From Elgaria multicarinata webbii (lineage: Eukaryota; Chordata; Lepidosauria; Squamata; Anguidae), in the NCBI RefSeq assembly GCF_023053635.1, contig NC_086176.1, positions 73,170,536-73,234,535 of the forward strand: a DNA stretch of 64,000 bases. Direction: 5' to 3'. Shown piece by piece: positions 1-41,400 of this stretch (position 1 is its first letter; each line of letters begins with the position of its first letter). The translations under genes were made by a program, and so were the position numbers. The notes below the pieces were generated by a model that did no database searches, had not been told where the DNA came from, and saw only the letters and a program-made list of their open reading frames with translations.

Positions 1-99
1 CTAATGCAATGGATGTGTCTGTTGTTGTGAACAAAGCTCTGTGAACTCAGGTGTAATGATTGTCAACTTTAGCCTCAGGTCAGGATCAACATCCATTGA

Positions 100-443
100 C
101 TGAATTCGCACAACATTCTAACCCACACTCAATGGTTGAGTGTGGTTCGTTGTTGAACCATGGCTTGTTCACTGAACCATGGGCTGGTGTGTTGCCTGAA
201 CCCAGTACATTTTCTGCAGGGTGGCTTGTTAAGCATGCAGCATGGCTTATTTTTCTAGAACAAGCCAGCTTGAGAACCCATGGTTTGTTGTTGGGTTGTT
301 CAGGGTGGTTAACAAGCCACCCTGTGAAAAATCTTCCTGGTTCTGACAACACGTTAACCCACAGTTCAAAAAACAACCATGGTTCAACAACAATCCACAC
401 TCAACCACTGAGTATGGGCTAGTGTGTTGTGTGAACAGCCCCA
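100..443. mobile_element. Palindromic DNA-element copy (family A MITE)
   Basis: Both ends carry inverted copies: 'cccacactcaatggttgag' at the left and its reverse complement form 'ctcaaccactgagtatggg' at the right. Inside are gttgttgaaccatgg and ccatggttcaacaac. It is a fold-back, non-autonomous DNA-transposon-like element. Related copies are at 990-1132, 6714-6950, 10590-11095, 23462-23870 and 37530-37863. Confidence 0.6.
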
Positions 444-657
444 TTATGTTTCTGTGTTTGGACTTTAGGACAGTAAGGCCAGCGTCTTGTTAGCCTGTTT
501 GATAAACTGGCCCTGGTCAAAATGGTCTCAATCTCCATTATCACCACCAAAAAAAAAAATCAAGAGCAGAGCTAACTACGGATAGACACCACTGCTCTGC
601 AACCTTTCATTGAATGGAGATCACAGACCACCAGTTTGAGAACATCTGCCCTAGGAA

Positions 658-745
658 ATGTATGAATCAGACTTGAGTTCAGGGAAGGACCATAACTCAG
701 TGCTAAAGCACATTATTTGCATAGGTTTGCACCCTAATGCCTTTT
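658..745 (+). mobile_element. Truncated tRNA-derived SINE fragment
   Basis: The text 'agggaaggaccataactcagtgctaaagcac' type A-box region matches the SINE seen at 17497 and 41434, but only the head is left. Confidence 0.4.
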
Positions 746-791
746 TTCTCGCTGTAGCTACTATAAAGCATCATCTAGAAAGCATCATTTG

Positions 792-868
792 TTGAATGTA
801 TTTATTTATTTCTTGTATTTTTATACCGCCCAATAGCTGAAGCTCCCTGGGCAGTTCACAAGCCAGAG
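792..868 (-). mobile_element. L2-like LINE 3' tail fragment
   Basis: A ttatttatttc tract followed by ttataccgcccaatagctga and ctccctgggcagttcac is the conserved 3' end of the L2-like LINE that recurs throughout the window, here reversed. Confidence 0.6.
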
Positions 869-989
869 AGTCACAAGGCAAGAGCAGTCAAAGTGGTTGC
901 TGCCATTCTAGTCCAGTGGAAGAATAGATTTTTGGCAGCAATGTAAGATGAGATACTAGCAGGAGGCCTGACCGGGTTGAGAGTGTGGT

Positions 990-1132
990 GGATGAGTGAA
1001 TCAACTAATGCTGATCCTAGTCCACACCACAGTTGATTATTATGCTGTGTGGGGAGTACCCCCTAGATAAACAACTGTTGAGTTGATTATTACCCCACCG
1101 TTTACTATTGTGTTGTCTGAATGCAGCCAGTG
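990..1132. mobile_element. Family A-like palindromic fragment
   Basis: Contains ccacaccacagttgattatt with its inverted counterpart aacaactgttgagttgatta, and ends with tgtgttgtctgaatgcagcc, the terminal pattern of family A. Partial and diverged. Confidence 0.35.
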
Positions 1133-3029
1133 CCTCCTTCCAGACACAGAAGCCTACTAGACTTCAACACTGGAAATGGGGCATCACGAGGACAGCAAGC
1201 AGGTTACATGGCCAACAACCCCATTTTTGCTGCTGCTCACCAACCCCCAGCATAAGTACCCTGAGGTGACCACCTCTCTGTGCCTAATCATAGGGCCAGC
1301 CCTGTGCCCTGGCTCATATTGGTTTCTTTGCCATCGTTCCTATTCCTTCCCCCATTTTTTTAGTTTGTACTCACACTCTTTGATAGCCTGAACACAAAAA
1401 TCACTTGATATCATTATCACAATTCCTGTCAAGCTCAAAGCTTAGATAGTTTAACATGATTTTTTAAAAAAATGCTTAAGTATCAGCTTTCCCTTAATGG
1501 CTTTTAAATGGAATTGTTATGAGGCCTCTGTGTGCATGTGCACTTATATTAGGGAAAGAGAATGATGGATGTAAAAAGGGGCTGCAGTGTTGTCTTAAGA
1601 GGCCAGATCTCCTGGTTTGGGTTTGGGATCAAGTGCAATTCTTTAATAGTGTGGTCCTATATATGTCTACTGAGAAATAAGTCTAATTGACTTCAAAAGG
1701 GCTTACTCTCAGGTAAGTAGGTATAAGATTGCAGCATAAGTCAGGCAACCCTGACTTAAAGTTTTGGTATTATCATGAGTCAAAGCTGAAAAACACAGAC
1801 AATAAGGGGATGGTGAATGTAAAAGCAACAGGTCACCAATCATACCTCCATCTACAAGATTGCTCTGATGACTTTCAGAGATCAACAGCAAGTAGCAGAG
1901 CACATTAAATAAGCAGTTAATAAATTCTGCTGGTCTCAGGGGAGGAATATAACTTTAATTTAGAAAAAACATTCATTTTTTTCTGGCTTGGGTTTTCACC
2001 TTTGTTCCGTTTGTGTCAAAGCTTAATTCTACCATCCCAGATTGAGATAACCATCTGTTTTCTATTTTAGTTTTTGTTTAATTGGGAGAAAGGGCCTCCA
2101 TGCCCTTCTGAAAGGTAGTTCAATCCAGGTTTTATTATTCATATATTTTACAGAGTCATTACGTTTTCCACTTAGATCATCCATAGAAGTCATTGAATGA
2201 GAGAATAGCCCTACATTAACATTCTGTGATTCTCATATAAAGCGGCTTTTGAGTATAGCTGGGCTATAAAACTTGAATTTCTAGAGTGCCAATCACTACT
2301 TTGGATGAAAAACATGAAATAAATAACTCGTATTGTGCCCCTTCTGAGAAAGAGAATAAGGACATTAGATTTATTGACTTCTGACAACAGTTGGGAACCT
2401 AATTCTCCAATAGCGGTTTTGCACGGGACATTCTCCATCGCAAACGGCTTTCTCATATCACATCAGAGGCAAGCTATCATATTGGCTGCCATTTTAAATG
2501 GATTTTAAACAAACGAGACTAACTTATCCAAAGAATCATTAGAAACCCCCAACTGATGGCATACATCTTTGCTATAAAAGGGAGATAAATAAGCTAAAAG
2601 GAGAATTGATTGTGGGTTTTATGTTCTGAAATTTTGGTAAACCACCTTGGTTGGTCCAAGAAAGGCAGTATAGAAATACAATCTATCTGCCACCACACTG
2701 CAAGGAAGCTCTGCTTCCCACTCAGACCAGACTAGTCTTCAGCACTTCTTTAACAAATAGGCATTTCACAAGTGGCTGCCTGCAAAACAGCCCAAAGGTA
2801 CTCACCAGTCACCTAGGCTGTGGTCTTTTCAGAACCAGATGAAGACGGGTTTTATTTGTTCATTTGTTTTTCATTTACCCAGAATTTGTAATCATTCAAT
2901 TGGAAAACACACACACATGTGTTTGTGTTTCTTAAGATTCTTGCACTGTTGCTGGCTTTTGCTGTGATTTTTTTAAACTCTAGTTTTATTATGTTTTAAT
3001 TTTTAATGAATTATATTATATTTGGGTGG
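1133..3029. other. Unrecognised non-coding sequence
   Basis: No gene, TIR pair or LINE signature seen. A short copy of the dispersed reptile repeat with 'gggcttactctcaggtaagt' lies at about 1660-1735. Confidence 0.6.
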
Positions 3030-3407
3030 TTAAAACAGAAAGAGGTTGTGTGGAGCTCCAAAAGGATCTCTCCAATCTGGAAGAACGAGAATCAAAATGG
3101 CAAATACAGTTCAGTGTAAGCAAGGGTAAAATGATGCAGGTTTGGGGAGAGGGGAATCCTAACTTCAAGTATAACCTGATGGGATCTGAACTAGTGGTGA
3201 CCAACCAAGAAAGATACTTTGAGGCTGTAGTGTGAGGCTGTAGTGGACAGCTTGATGAAAATGTCGACCCAGGGTGCTGCCATTGTAAAAAATAAAAGAG
3301 CGGGGGAGAAGGCATACCCCATGTTAGGCATAATTAGAAAAGGAACTGAGAATAGAATTACCAATATCATGCTGCCTTTATACAAATCTATAATACAACT
3401 ACACTTA

Positions 3408-3943
3408 GGCTGTTTCTACACTGGCTTTTTTTCCAGGGATTGTCCCTGGTTGCTCCAAATTATGCACAGGGACTCCTGGGGGCAGGAGGTAGGCGGGCAC
3501 GGGTTTTCTCAGGGTTAAAGAAACCCTGGGAAAACCTAATTCTTTCAGTGGTCCCAGGACCTTCCCAAGACGTTGGGAGGTGTGGGCGCCCATCCTACCT
3601 GGTGCCCGCTTACTTGTGAGTAAGCACAGCACCAGAAATGGGCACTGCATGGCACCATACCCATCAGGGGAGCAGTGGCAGCAATTTTGCCACTCCTGGG
3701 ATGGCAGGGAGGGGATTTTTGTGAGGACGTTTTTGGGTTTGTTTCTTTAAAAAAGTATTTACATTTTCGATGGAACAGGGCCTCACTCTTGTGCGACCAG
3801 CCCTGCTGCTTTTTAAAAAATGGCACCCGCAACATCCCTGGATGTGGCGCAGGTGTGTGGACCCAGGGGGAGGATCTTGGAACCAGGAAATTCAGAGATC
3901 TTCCCTGCTCCCTCCCTGAAGGCCAGGAGGTGTAGAAAGGGCC
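3408..3943. mobile_element. PIF/Harbinger-like MITE inserted in CR1
   Basis: The left end ggctgtttctacac and right end gtgtagaaagggcc are imperfect inverted repeats. TTA is duplicated at 3405-3407 and 3944-3946. Removing 3408-3946 restores the CR1 reading 'caaccacatttagagtactgtgtacag' type sequence. The 3-bp TTA duplication fits PIF/Harbinger. No transposase is present. Confidence 0.65.
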
Positions 3944-4328
3944 TTAGATCACTGTGTACAGTTCTGGTCACCACATCTAAAAAATGACATTATAGAGCTG
4001 GAAAAGGTGCCAAAAAGGGCAACTAAAATGATCAAGAGGCTGGAGCATCTCCCCTATGAGGGAAGGTTACAACAGCTGGGACTGTTTAGCTTGGAAGAAA
4101 GGAAGCTAAGGGGAGACATGATAGAGGTATACAAAATTATTCATGGTGTGGAGAACGTGGATAGGAAGACATTTTTTTCCTTCTCTCATAATACTTGAAC
4201 CTGGGGTCATCCTGTTAAGCTAATTGGTGGGAGATTCAGGAAAGATAAAGGGAAGTACTTCTTCACACAGTGTATAGTTAAACTATGTAATTCACTACCA
4301 CAAAATGTAATGATGGCCGCCAATTTGG

Positions 4329-4329
4329 A

Positions 4330-4360
<31 letters not shown>

Positions 4361-4550
4361 GGATTTTTATGCCGCCATTCAGCCAAAAAAGGCTCTCATG
4401 GCGGCTTACAAAAGTATTTCTTGACAGTCCCTGCCCACAGGCTTACAATCTAAAAGACATGACACAAAAGGAAAAGGGATTGGGAGGGAGGAGGAGGAGG
4501 GGGAAAAGGAAAGCAAACTCAGGCACTACAATCTTAGTTGGAAAGTTCAG
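4329..4550 (-). mobile_element. L2-like LINE tail inserted in CR1
   Basis: An ATTT repeat tract followed by 'tttttatgccgccattcagcc', 'ggctctcatggcggcttac' and 'acagtccctgcccacaggct' is a variant of the local L2-like 3' end, reversed. Together with the following tandem repeat it splits the CR1 at 'ttggat/ctggat'. Confidence 0.55.
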
Positions 4551-4914
4551 CAGTTACAGGTGACAGCAGGAGGGAGGGGGCTCTCAGCTGGAGCTGGACC
4601 CAGGCACGGTGGAGAGGTGCCTGGCTGCTGCTTCCTCCCTCTCTGGTGGCCTCTGCAGTTACAGTTGGTAGCAGGAGGGAGGGGGCTCTCAGCTGGAGCT
4701 GGACCCAGGCATGGTGGAGAGGTGCCTGGCTGCTGCTTCCTCCCTCACTGGTGGCCTCTGCAGAGACAGTTGGTAGCAGGAGGGAGGGGGCTCTCAGCTG
4801 GAGCTGGACCCAGGCCCGGTGGAGAAGTGCCTGGCTGCTGCTTCCTCCCTCACTGGTGGCCTCTGCAGTTACAGTTGGTAGCAGGAGGGAGGGGGCTCTC
4901 AGCTGGAGCTGGAT
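4551..4914. repeat. 105-bp tandem repeat, about 3.5 copies
   Basis: Copies begin at 4551, 4656, 4761 and 4866, each with cagttacagttggtagcagg-type starts and near-identical bodies. 105 is a multiple of three, so the repeats stay open in two frames; those ORFs (4538-5149, 4560-4937) are by-products. Confidence 0.9.
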
Positions 4915-5174
4915 GGCTTCAAAAGGGGGTCAGATAAATTCCTGGAGGAGAAGGCTATTCCTGGCTACTAGTCCTGATGGCTATGTGCTATCTCCAGTAT
5001 CAGAGGCAGTATGCCTATATACACCAGTTGCTGGGGAACATGCGTGCGAGGGTGCTGTTGCACGCATGTCCTGCTTGTGGGTTCCTGGTTGGCAACTGAA
5101 GAGGCCTCTGTGTGAACAGAGTGCTGAACTGGATGTACCTTTTGTCTGATCATATTTGGCTGTTCATATTTGTA

Positions 5175-5202
5175 TTATGCTATGCTATGCTATGCTATGC
5201 TA
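5175..5202. repeat. Pentanucleotide microsatellite (TATGC)n
   Basis: Five or so tandem tatgc units immediately after the CR1 3' end. Confidence 0.85.
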
Positions 5203-34724
<29,522 letters not shown>

Positions 34725-36110
34725 GGCAAGTTTGCTTGACCGGGCTGTCATGTGTTAAACTTTGATTGTTCAGATCAACATGAAGTAACTGTTTACTTTA
34801 AACATATTGTGTAACATACAAAGCAGGAAGGCTCAAATTTCCCCCATGTGTTCCAGGGGCATGTGGAGCGCTCGCATCTCATCTGCAAGGTTCACAGGAA
34901 GCGTGGAGAGGAAGCATGGCCCACTCATGCCTCCCCTTTCACTGCATGGGAAATCTTCAGCTGCCCTTACACAATGTGAAATTCTGTGTGACCAAAATAT
35001 TTTAAAATATTTTTATATATATAAAAATATAGCTTAGGTTGACAACTTCTTTAAAAACAGCAACAATCATGTAACAGCTAAGGCGTTGTCTTTTATATAA
35101 TCAAAATAAGGTTGACAGAATGGTTTACTACATCAGTTGAATTCATTCATTCATTCATGTCAGAGGTGTATAAGAAGAAGGAGTGATGTATACCTGCAAT
35201 AAGCAAACATTGCCAGTTTATAGTTTTCTTCATTATTCGTAGTAGTGACTAAAGAGGCAGCCATATGCTTTTAGGCAAAAGGTAGTGAAATCATTGAAAG
35301 GAAAACAGAATACTAGTAATCATACTTGGAGGAAAATGACCAAGATGGACATTCTTCCTAAAGAATCGCTTGAGTCCTGACAATTATAGAACAACATGCC
35401 TAGCTATAGAAAAACCTGGTTAGAGATTTTTCTTGTTTATATGAGAAGTGAAACAAAAATGAGACAGGTGAAGCTAGGTTGGACTTCTATCTAATTTCCT
35501 AACTCGGCAAATAATGTACCAAGGCAACAAATCCATGGGCAAAGCCAATTACCAACTGAGCATTAGGGTGGATCCAGACTTAGTCATACTTGGCGTAGAC
35601 TCACTGAAATAAATGGGACTTAAGTTATTCATGACTAAGGTAAATTCTCTCGATTTCAGTGGATCTGCTCTAAGGAGAACTAAGTCTGAATCCCCATCCC
35701 AACGAGCCGTTCATGCACAAATATAAATTTGCATCTGATTTATTACAGATCAGCATTCTATCAGTCTAACTTAGACCTAAAATATAGCTATTGTTAAACA
35801 ATGGTGAGTTGGTGACCCTTGCTGGTTTACTACAAATCATCCAGAGAGATAATAGATCCTGACTTACATTCTATTCACCGCTGTTGTAGTGAATGGCTTG
35901 TCATACGACTTCGATAGTAAAGTAACAGTTCTTACCTACTTAGAAGTACAATATTGGGAATTTGAATCAAACATGGGTTTGGAGTTAAAAACATCACACA
36001 CTGGTTGTTGTTGTTTTTTATTATCTTCTGTATCTTATTTGATCACACTCAGATGTTGAAGTTGGGCAATAATTCTGTAAAATAAACTATTCTGAAACCT
36101 TTTTTAAAAA
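34725..36110 (+). other. LIX1: LIX1 3'UTR (inferred)
   Basis: Non-coding, AT-rich sequence follows the LIX1 stop. AATAAA at 36081-36086, followed by a T-rich stretch, is a reasonable poly(A) signal, giving a 3'UTR of about 1.4 kb. The extent is inferred. A common reptile dispersed repeat lies at 35566-35696. Confidence 0.5.
36081..36086 (+). terminator. LIX1: Possible LIX1 poly(A) signal
   Basis: AATAAA followed within 15 bp by a T-rich stretch, 1.36 kb after the LIX1 stop codon. Confidence 0.4.
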
Positions 36111-36204
36111 GATGCATATTGTGAGCATTTCATGTGCCGTATATGAACACAAAGATCTATCATAACAGTTCACATCTCTCTATAGGCGACTTTAAAGCAA
36201 ATAA

Positions 36205-36495
36205 TGCTTCTAGGGTGACCATATGGAAAGGAGGACAGGGCTCCTGTTTCTAGCAGGTGTCATTTGTAAGCATGGTGAAATTCCCTCTTCATCACAACAG
36301 TTAAAGCTGCAGGAGCCCTGCCTTTTTTTGTATCTGGTCAAGAGGGCAGGGCTGCTGCAGTTTAACTGTTACAATTAAGAGGGAATTTCACCCAGTGCTG
36401 CATGCATACAAATGACACCTGCTGAAATTCCCTTTTCTAGACAACTGTTAAAGATACAGGAGCCCTGTCCTCCTTTCCATATGGTCAACCCTAGC
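36205..36495. mobile_element. Palindromic TIR element ('ctagggtgaccatatgg' family)
   Basis: The left end ctagggtgaccatatggaaa and right end tttccatatggtcaacccta are inverted. The inner halves also mirror ('cctgtttctagcaggtgtca' / 'gacacctgctgaaattccc'). A second copy is at 44866-45112. Confidence 0.75.
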
Positions 36496-36598
36496 TTAAC
36501 ATCACTTTCAGCTGAAACATGCTATGTAATGCCAGTGGAGAAGCAACCTCTCTGCACTGGGGGGAAAAAACATTAAAAAAACTAAATGCACCATTTTT

Positions 36599-36604
36599 TT
36601 TATT
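36599..36604 (-). terminator. Possible poly(A) signal of ZnF-OAS
   Basis: AATAAA on the minus strand, about 1.5 kb beyond the stop codon, is the first canonical hexamer I find downstream. Use of it would place the end of this gene about 0.5 kb from the LIX1 poly(A) site on the other strand. Weak: a single hexamer next to a T-run. Confidence 0.2.
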
Positions 36605-37529
36605 CCTTGAAACCTAAAGCTCTTTGATAAATGTGCAGCCTTGACCACTTGAGCCATAAATCTGCAAACATTACCTTTGGGGTTCTGTCTTCCTGTGTGA
36701 TTTTTTTAAAAAAAAAACATTTACAGAAAATTTGAGCAGCTGGCCAACACTGATTTCCAATATTGAAAAGGGACTTTAATTATTTGTTGAAGGTTAGACT
36801 CAACATAGAAAAGATAGCCCTGTAAAAATGGAAGACAGCAAATAATGATGCCCAAAGGGCATTTTTCCACCAGGACCAAATTAAACATCCCTGTAATCAT
36901 GCACACTGTAGCTATGCATGATAGTTTTACTTACTCTCAAGTAAGCATGTGTGGCCACGGCACTCCAAAAGGGTGAGTTATACTCCCTTCCACCCTTTTC
37001 ATCTTAAAATTCCACTACCAGCCCCTCGCTGGGGTGGGGTTTAAAGAAAGAAAAAAACCTTCATTGACTCCAATAGAGACTCCCCCCCTTTTTGTGTGTG
37101 TGTAAGTGTTTGGAGCAGTGGTGTAGTGGTAAATGTTGAAGTGTAGGGGCTCATGACAGTCCTCATAGCCATCCCCACCCCACCTCCCACCCCAAGGAGA
37201 GCCCAAAAATGAAGGCAACTGTCTTGATCCAATTCTCTTGATAGGCTGCAGTGCATGAGGGTGGCCATTTTGAATATTCAACTCCCGATGGGGGTTTGCT
37301 ATAGTTTGTTGTGTTATCCAAATCTGGGCAGCAGGATTGTTTGAGTATTAAATAACTCTCAAATAACAAGACCATAGGTCACTGGAGGTTTGTTTAACCC
37401 TTAAACAATCCCATCCACCTGGGTTCGGAGGACATAACAAGCTGTGTCTGGGGCTTGAAGAGGAAACCTGGTGCCTATGGGTTCTGTGATCATGACTTAA
37501 ATAAACCAAAGTGAGCTGCAGTGATCATG

Positions 37530-37863
37530 CAATGACCTGGTTTGCACAACACTGTAAGCAATCAAGGGGTGTTGTACTGTGTCACAGGCACGATTTTGAA
37601 TATGCAAGCCATGGGGGGAGCAGCAAACCCAGTGAGGGTGGGTTGTTGGTTTGATTAACAAACCACCCACAACCCATGGCCTGTTTTAAGGTTGTGGATG
37701 GTTTGTTAACCAACAACCCATCATCACTGGGTTCACATGACCCAACAAGGTGTGGTGTGCCCCCACCCACCACCACCGCAGCTTGCATAAGCAAAATGCC
37801 AGCTGGCATGGAGCCCTGCAGGTGAATTAACCCACAGTGGCTTGTTTTGACATGTGAACAGGC
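37530..37863. mobile_element. Palindromic DNA-element copy (family A-like)
   Basis: It begins cctggtttgcacaacac, ends gacatgtgaacaggcc, and has mirrored 'gggttgttggtttgattaac' / 'gtttgttaaccaacaaccc' inside. Lies in the 3' flank or UTR of ZnF-OAS. Confidence 0.6.
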
Positions 37864-38128
37864 CCACTTTCTCTCTGTGTGTAATAGATGTCCTTTGTAA
37901 AAGCTAATGGGTCCTAATTAGCCATTCAAAACTAAGTCACCCAAAAAGACTTTACATTACAAAAGAGATTGCTCACAAGAATATATTGTTGCTGGGGAAA
38001 TCTATTTTTCCACTAGTTACAGTGAGGATTGCAGCTAAGCTCAGAGGGAACTGAGAAGACAACAGGGTGTCATATCACCTCATCATCGCTGTGCTTCAAA
38101 TTAGCCCCCAAAGTCCTGGTGCTTGATT

Positions 38129-38285
38129 TCACCAGTTATTTGTAAAAAGCCAAGGCTCCTTTGCTTGCAGGCCATTGAACAGTGGCTTAAGCAGGCTCTG
38201 TCTTGCCACATGAGCTACTTCATCCCAGGCATTGCTGTTCTCACACACATTAAAGGTCGGATTAACAGGATCCGGAACAAATGGC
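38129..38285 (-). CDS. ZnF-OAS exon 9: end of OAS1 C-terminal domain
   Basis: The acceptor is ttttctctcag. It encodes RPFVPDPVNPTFNVCENSNA, then WDEVAHVARQSLLKPL to FTNNW and a TGA stop. It matches the OAS segment 'RPVILDPADPT...W..LA.EA'. There is no CFK motif, CaaX box or ubiquitin-like extension. Confidence 0.92.
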
Positions 38286-38418
38286 CTGAGAGAAAAATAA
38301 GAGTTGTCCATATGAGCAAGTACTGAGAAGTGGACATCAGTTTACTGCACATTCAGATACAATTGTGCTGTGCACTAAGATACCTTACTTGTGTCCTCCA
38401 TTCCCCCTCCCCAATTTT

Positions 38419-38479
<61 letters not shown>

Positions 38480-41400
38480 CCTATCGTTTCAAGCTCTCTT
38501 GGCTCATCTACTCGATGTATCCTCTTCCTTCTCATGTGCCACTGCTTTGGTGCATGGCTGCCTTCTTCACTCCTAATGGGGACCTTTGAACATTTCTGAG
38601 GAGCAGAAGCCAGAGATCCAGCCCTTTTAAAATGCCTGGGCCAAAGGTGAAGCAGACTTATAAAGCTATAATCCCATGATACTCAGGAGGGGGAGAGCTG
38701 TGATGGTTTAACCTTCAAAAGTGGGAGCATTGGTAGTCCTAAATATATTCTGGTAACAAGAATTAAAGAAACACACACAACTGGGCACAGGAAATGGAAC
38801 TATACTATATACCATTAAAAAAACACCATCTAACCCAATTGGCTTAACATTGATCAGTTAACATTGATCACACAGAGCCTATGGGTCATGCAGAAGACTT
38901 CTTATTTAGGATCTATCTTAGCTTCCTCCAACCTAGTGCCACCCTCCAGATGTGCTGGAATACAGCTCCCAACATCCCTAGTCAGTATGGGAATGATTGG
39001 AGTTGTAGGTTGACATGTCTGAAGGGTGGGGAAGGATGGTTTCTCTAGTATCTTACCACAGACGTGTCTGTTGAGGAAATCTGTCTGTTTGGTTTATCGC
39101 GGATAGGATTTTGCCCTTGCCTGGTGCACCTCTGAAGAATTTTGCGTAGCTCGCACTGGCAACTGACTTTGTTTGTCCTGAGCTATGGCTTTTCATAGTG
39201 ATAGAAGCTGATAGATTCAGCTGCAGCTGCCATGTGCATTTTACAATGCTGAAATAAAAGAAGCAGTTAAACATCCAATTGGCTTAACTCACCTGGTTTG
39301 CTTCAAAAACACCTTTTGGAAAATTGGAAAATTGGGTCTGTAATGTTTGTGCCATATGATGCAGATTTCTTGATATTGAACCAAAAGCTTGAGAACAGCT
39401 CTCATCCCCTGCACAAAGCTGAAAAAGATGGGTTTCCCAGCCAGCTCCCACACATAGATAGTGATGAGTTCCACAGCGTAGGAGGAAGGGAGCCTACGAA
39501 ACCTAAACATACATTCAGAGCAGACATAGTTTCTTAGACTGAGCTGCCACAGGAAATCATTTAAAGCAAAAGCTGTAACTCAAATAAATGCTGGAAACCA
39601 GCAACAAAACTCAATCTTGGCTTTCCATTTGATTTTCTATCCGTGCCATCCATATGAAGCATTCCATTAGTAGACAGGAAGATACCTATTGCTTTCCCTT
39701 AGCTATTTATGCTCTCTGCTTTTACAAATGTGTGTGTCCATGTAGGGCTGCAGGGATTGGAAAAGATATAAACACCTACAGATTACATTATTCACTACTG
39801 TACCCTGGAAAAACATGATGGTATGAAGTTACAAAGGATAATTAGCTTAGTTGTATTTAAATACTAGCAACCTACTTATTTTTCTCTGTTGGCTTTGCAA
39901 AGGAGGTTTTGAGCCAGTGCTTCATTAAACGGATGAGGTCCTTCACCCTCTCCGTTGATGCTTTGACAAATTCGGCTTGATACTTCAACAGGGCCATTGT
40001 GTACAGCTGGATTTTATCATTGTCACCACAGAGGTAGAGCTTGCGGTAAAAGCTCTCTTTTAAACCTGTTAACACCAAGCAAAAGATAAGACTAATGACA
40101 CTCCCTTGGCCTCTGTTATCTTCATATCTTAAGTAAAACCAAATCCAATGGATTGTGAGCAAGTAGAAAACTCATCGCAGGATGAATTACAATAAATGTA
40201 GAACTCCACAAATGGGTTTTTTGGGGGTGGGTGGAGAGGAACACCTCTAAAATAATAGCTATCTCTTACCCGCTGATAATGCAGGTCCAAGCATGTCTGA
40301 ACAAGGCATGATATCAAATGAGTGTCCATGGCAATCTTTATAACACTTAAAATAGAACCTCAAGGAAAACAGTGTTTTTTTCTGCATGATGATCCTAAAA
40401 GAAAAAAAGAACAAAGGAGTAGTAGTGGAAGACTTAATTAGAGGTATGGTGCTTCTATATTAAGAGGTTTACAATAATGGAAAAAATGGAGGTAGAAGCC
40501 AGTAGTACTAACCACAAATTTCAATTCAAACCTGTTGGTCCATGAAGATTTGATCAGTCTTTTTCCTAACTCTTCTAGTACCTCTGGGATTTTCCTTTGG
40601 CAATCTTCTAAACTTTCAAAGGCATTGCTAAAAAGAACTATGTCCACATCAGACCAATCTTGTGTATCTGTTCCCTTTATATACGAACCACCCTGTTACA
40701 TAGAATATGACCAGAAAGATGGTTAGTACTTGACTTTAATCCACCTAGCCCCAATGCCCAACAGCAGGGCAGATCCATCCACATTCAACAGCACTCACAG
40801 ATCAACTCAGACCCTCAGACCCTCTCTTTGGGCCACAAGCAGGTGCATCACAGGTGCTTATAGACCAAATGATCCCAGATGAGCCCAGCAAAGGCATGTT
40901 CAAAAGTCATTAACGTCATGTCTCAGCTCCAAGCAGTTGGCCGTGGAGGGGGAAGAATCGGTAGCCTATCTCAGCCACATCCCCAGCAGGGGAGCAAGAC
41001 CCAGTCCCGATCAGAAGCCTGAAATGGGTGACGTAGTATAAGCAATGCCTGAACCAGGCCCCCCGGAAATAGCTCCTGCTTGAGCCTAACACCACCTCCA
41101 AGGAATTATGACTCATTACACCAGCCACTTCCTATTTCCCAACACTTGCTCACTGGCACAGCGAACACATTGCATGGGAAGTAAGAGGAAGACTCCAAAG
41201 GCCTATCCCTTTAAGGATCTCCACTTCTCAGCCATGGGAACATAGGAAGCTGCTTTATATTGAGGCAAACCATTGATCCATCTATTCCAGTCATGTCAAC
41301 ACTGACTGGCAGCAGTGGCTCTCCAGGGTTTCAGGCAGGATTGTTTCCTTGCCCTACCAGGAGAAGCCAGGGATCAAACCAGGGACCTTCTGCATGCAAA

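Larger units (their letters stand above)
3030..5155 (+). mobile_element. CR1 LINE, 3' part, interrupted twice
   Basis: The broken reverse-transcriptase C-terminus is readable (KRATKMIKRLEHLPYEGRLQ; LFSLEERKLRGDMIEVYKII), followed by the CR1 3' region with 'ctggatg...ttgtctgatca' at the end. CR1 sequence is at 3030-3407, 3944-4328 and 4909-5155. The gaps are filled by a TIR element and by an L2-like tail with tandem repeats, so the CR1 is older than both. Confidence 0.8.

Noticed and set aside
4538-5149. 203-codon open frame with 35-residue repeats
   Set aside because: By-product of a 105-bp tandem repeat that ends in CR1 3'UTR.
39053-39274. Minus-strand 73-codon frame between ZnF-OAS exons 8 and 9
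   Set aside because: No OAS similarity; exon 8 joins exon 9 directly in matching phase and collinear with OAS1.
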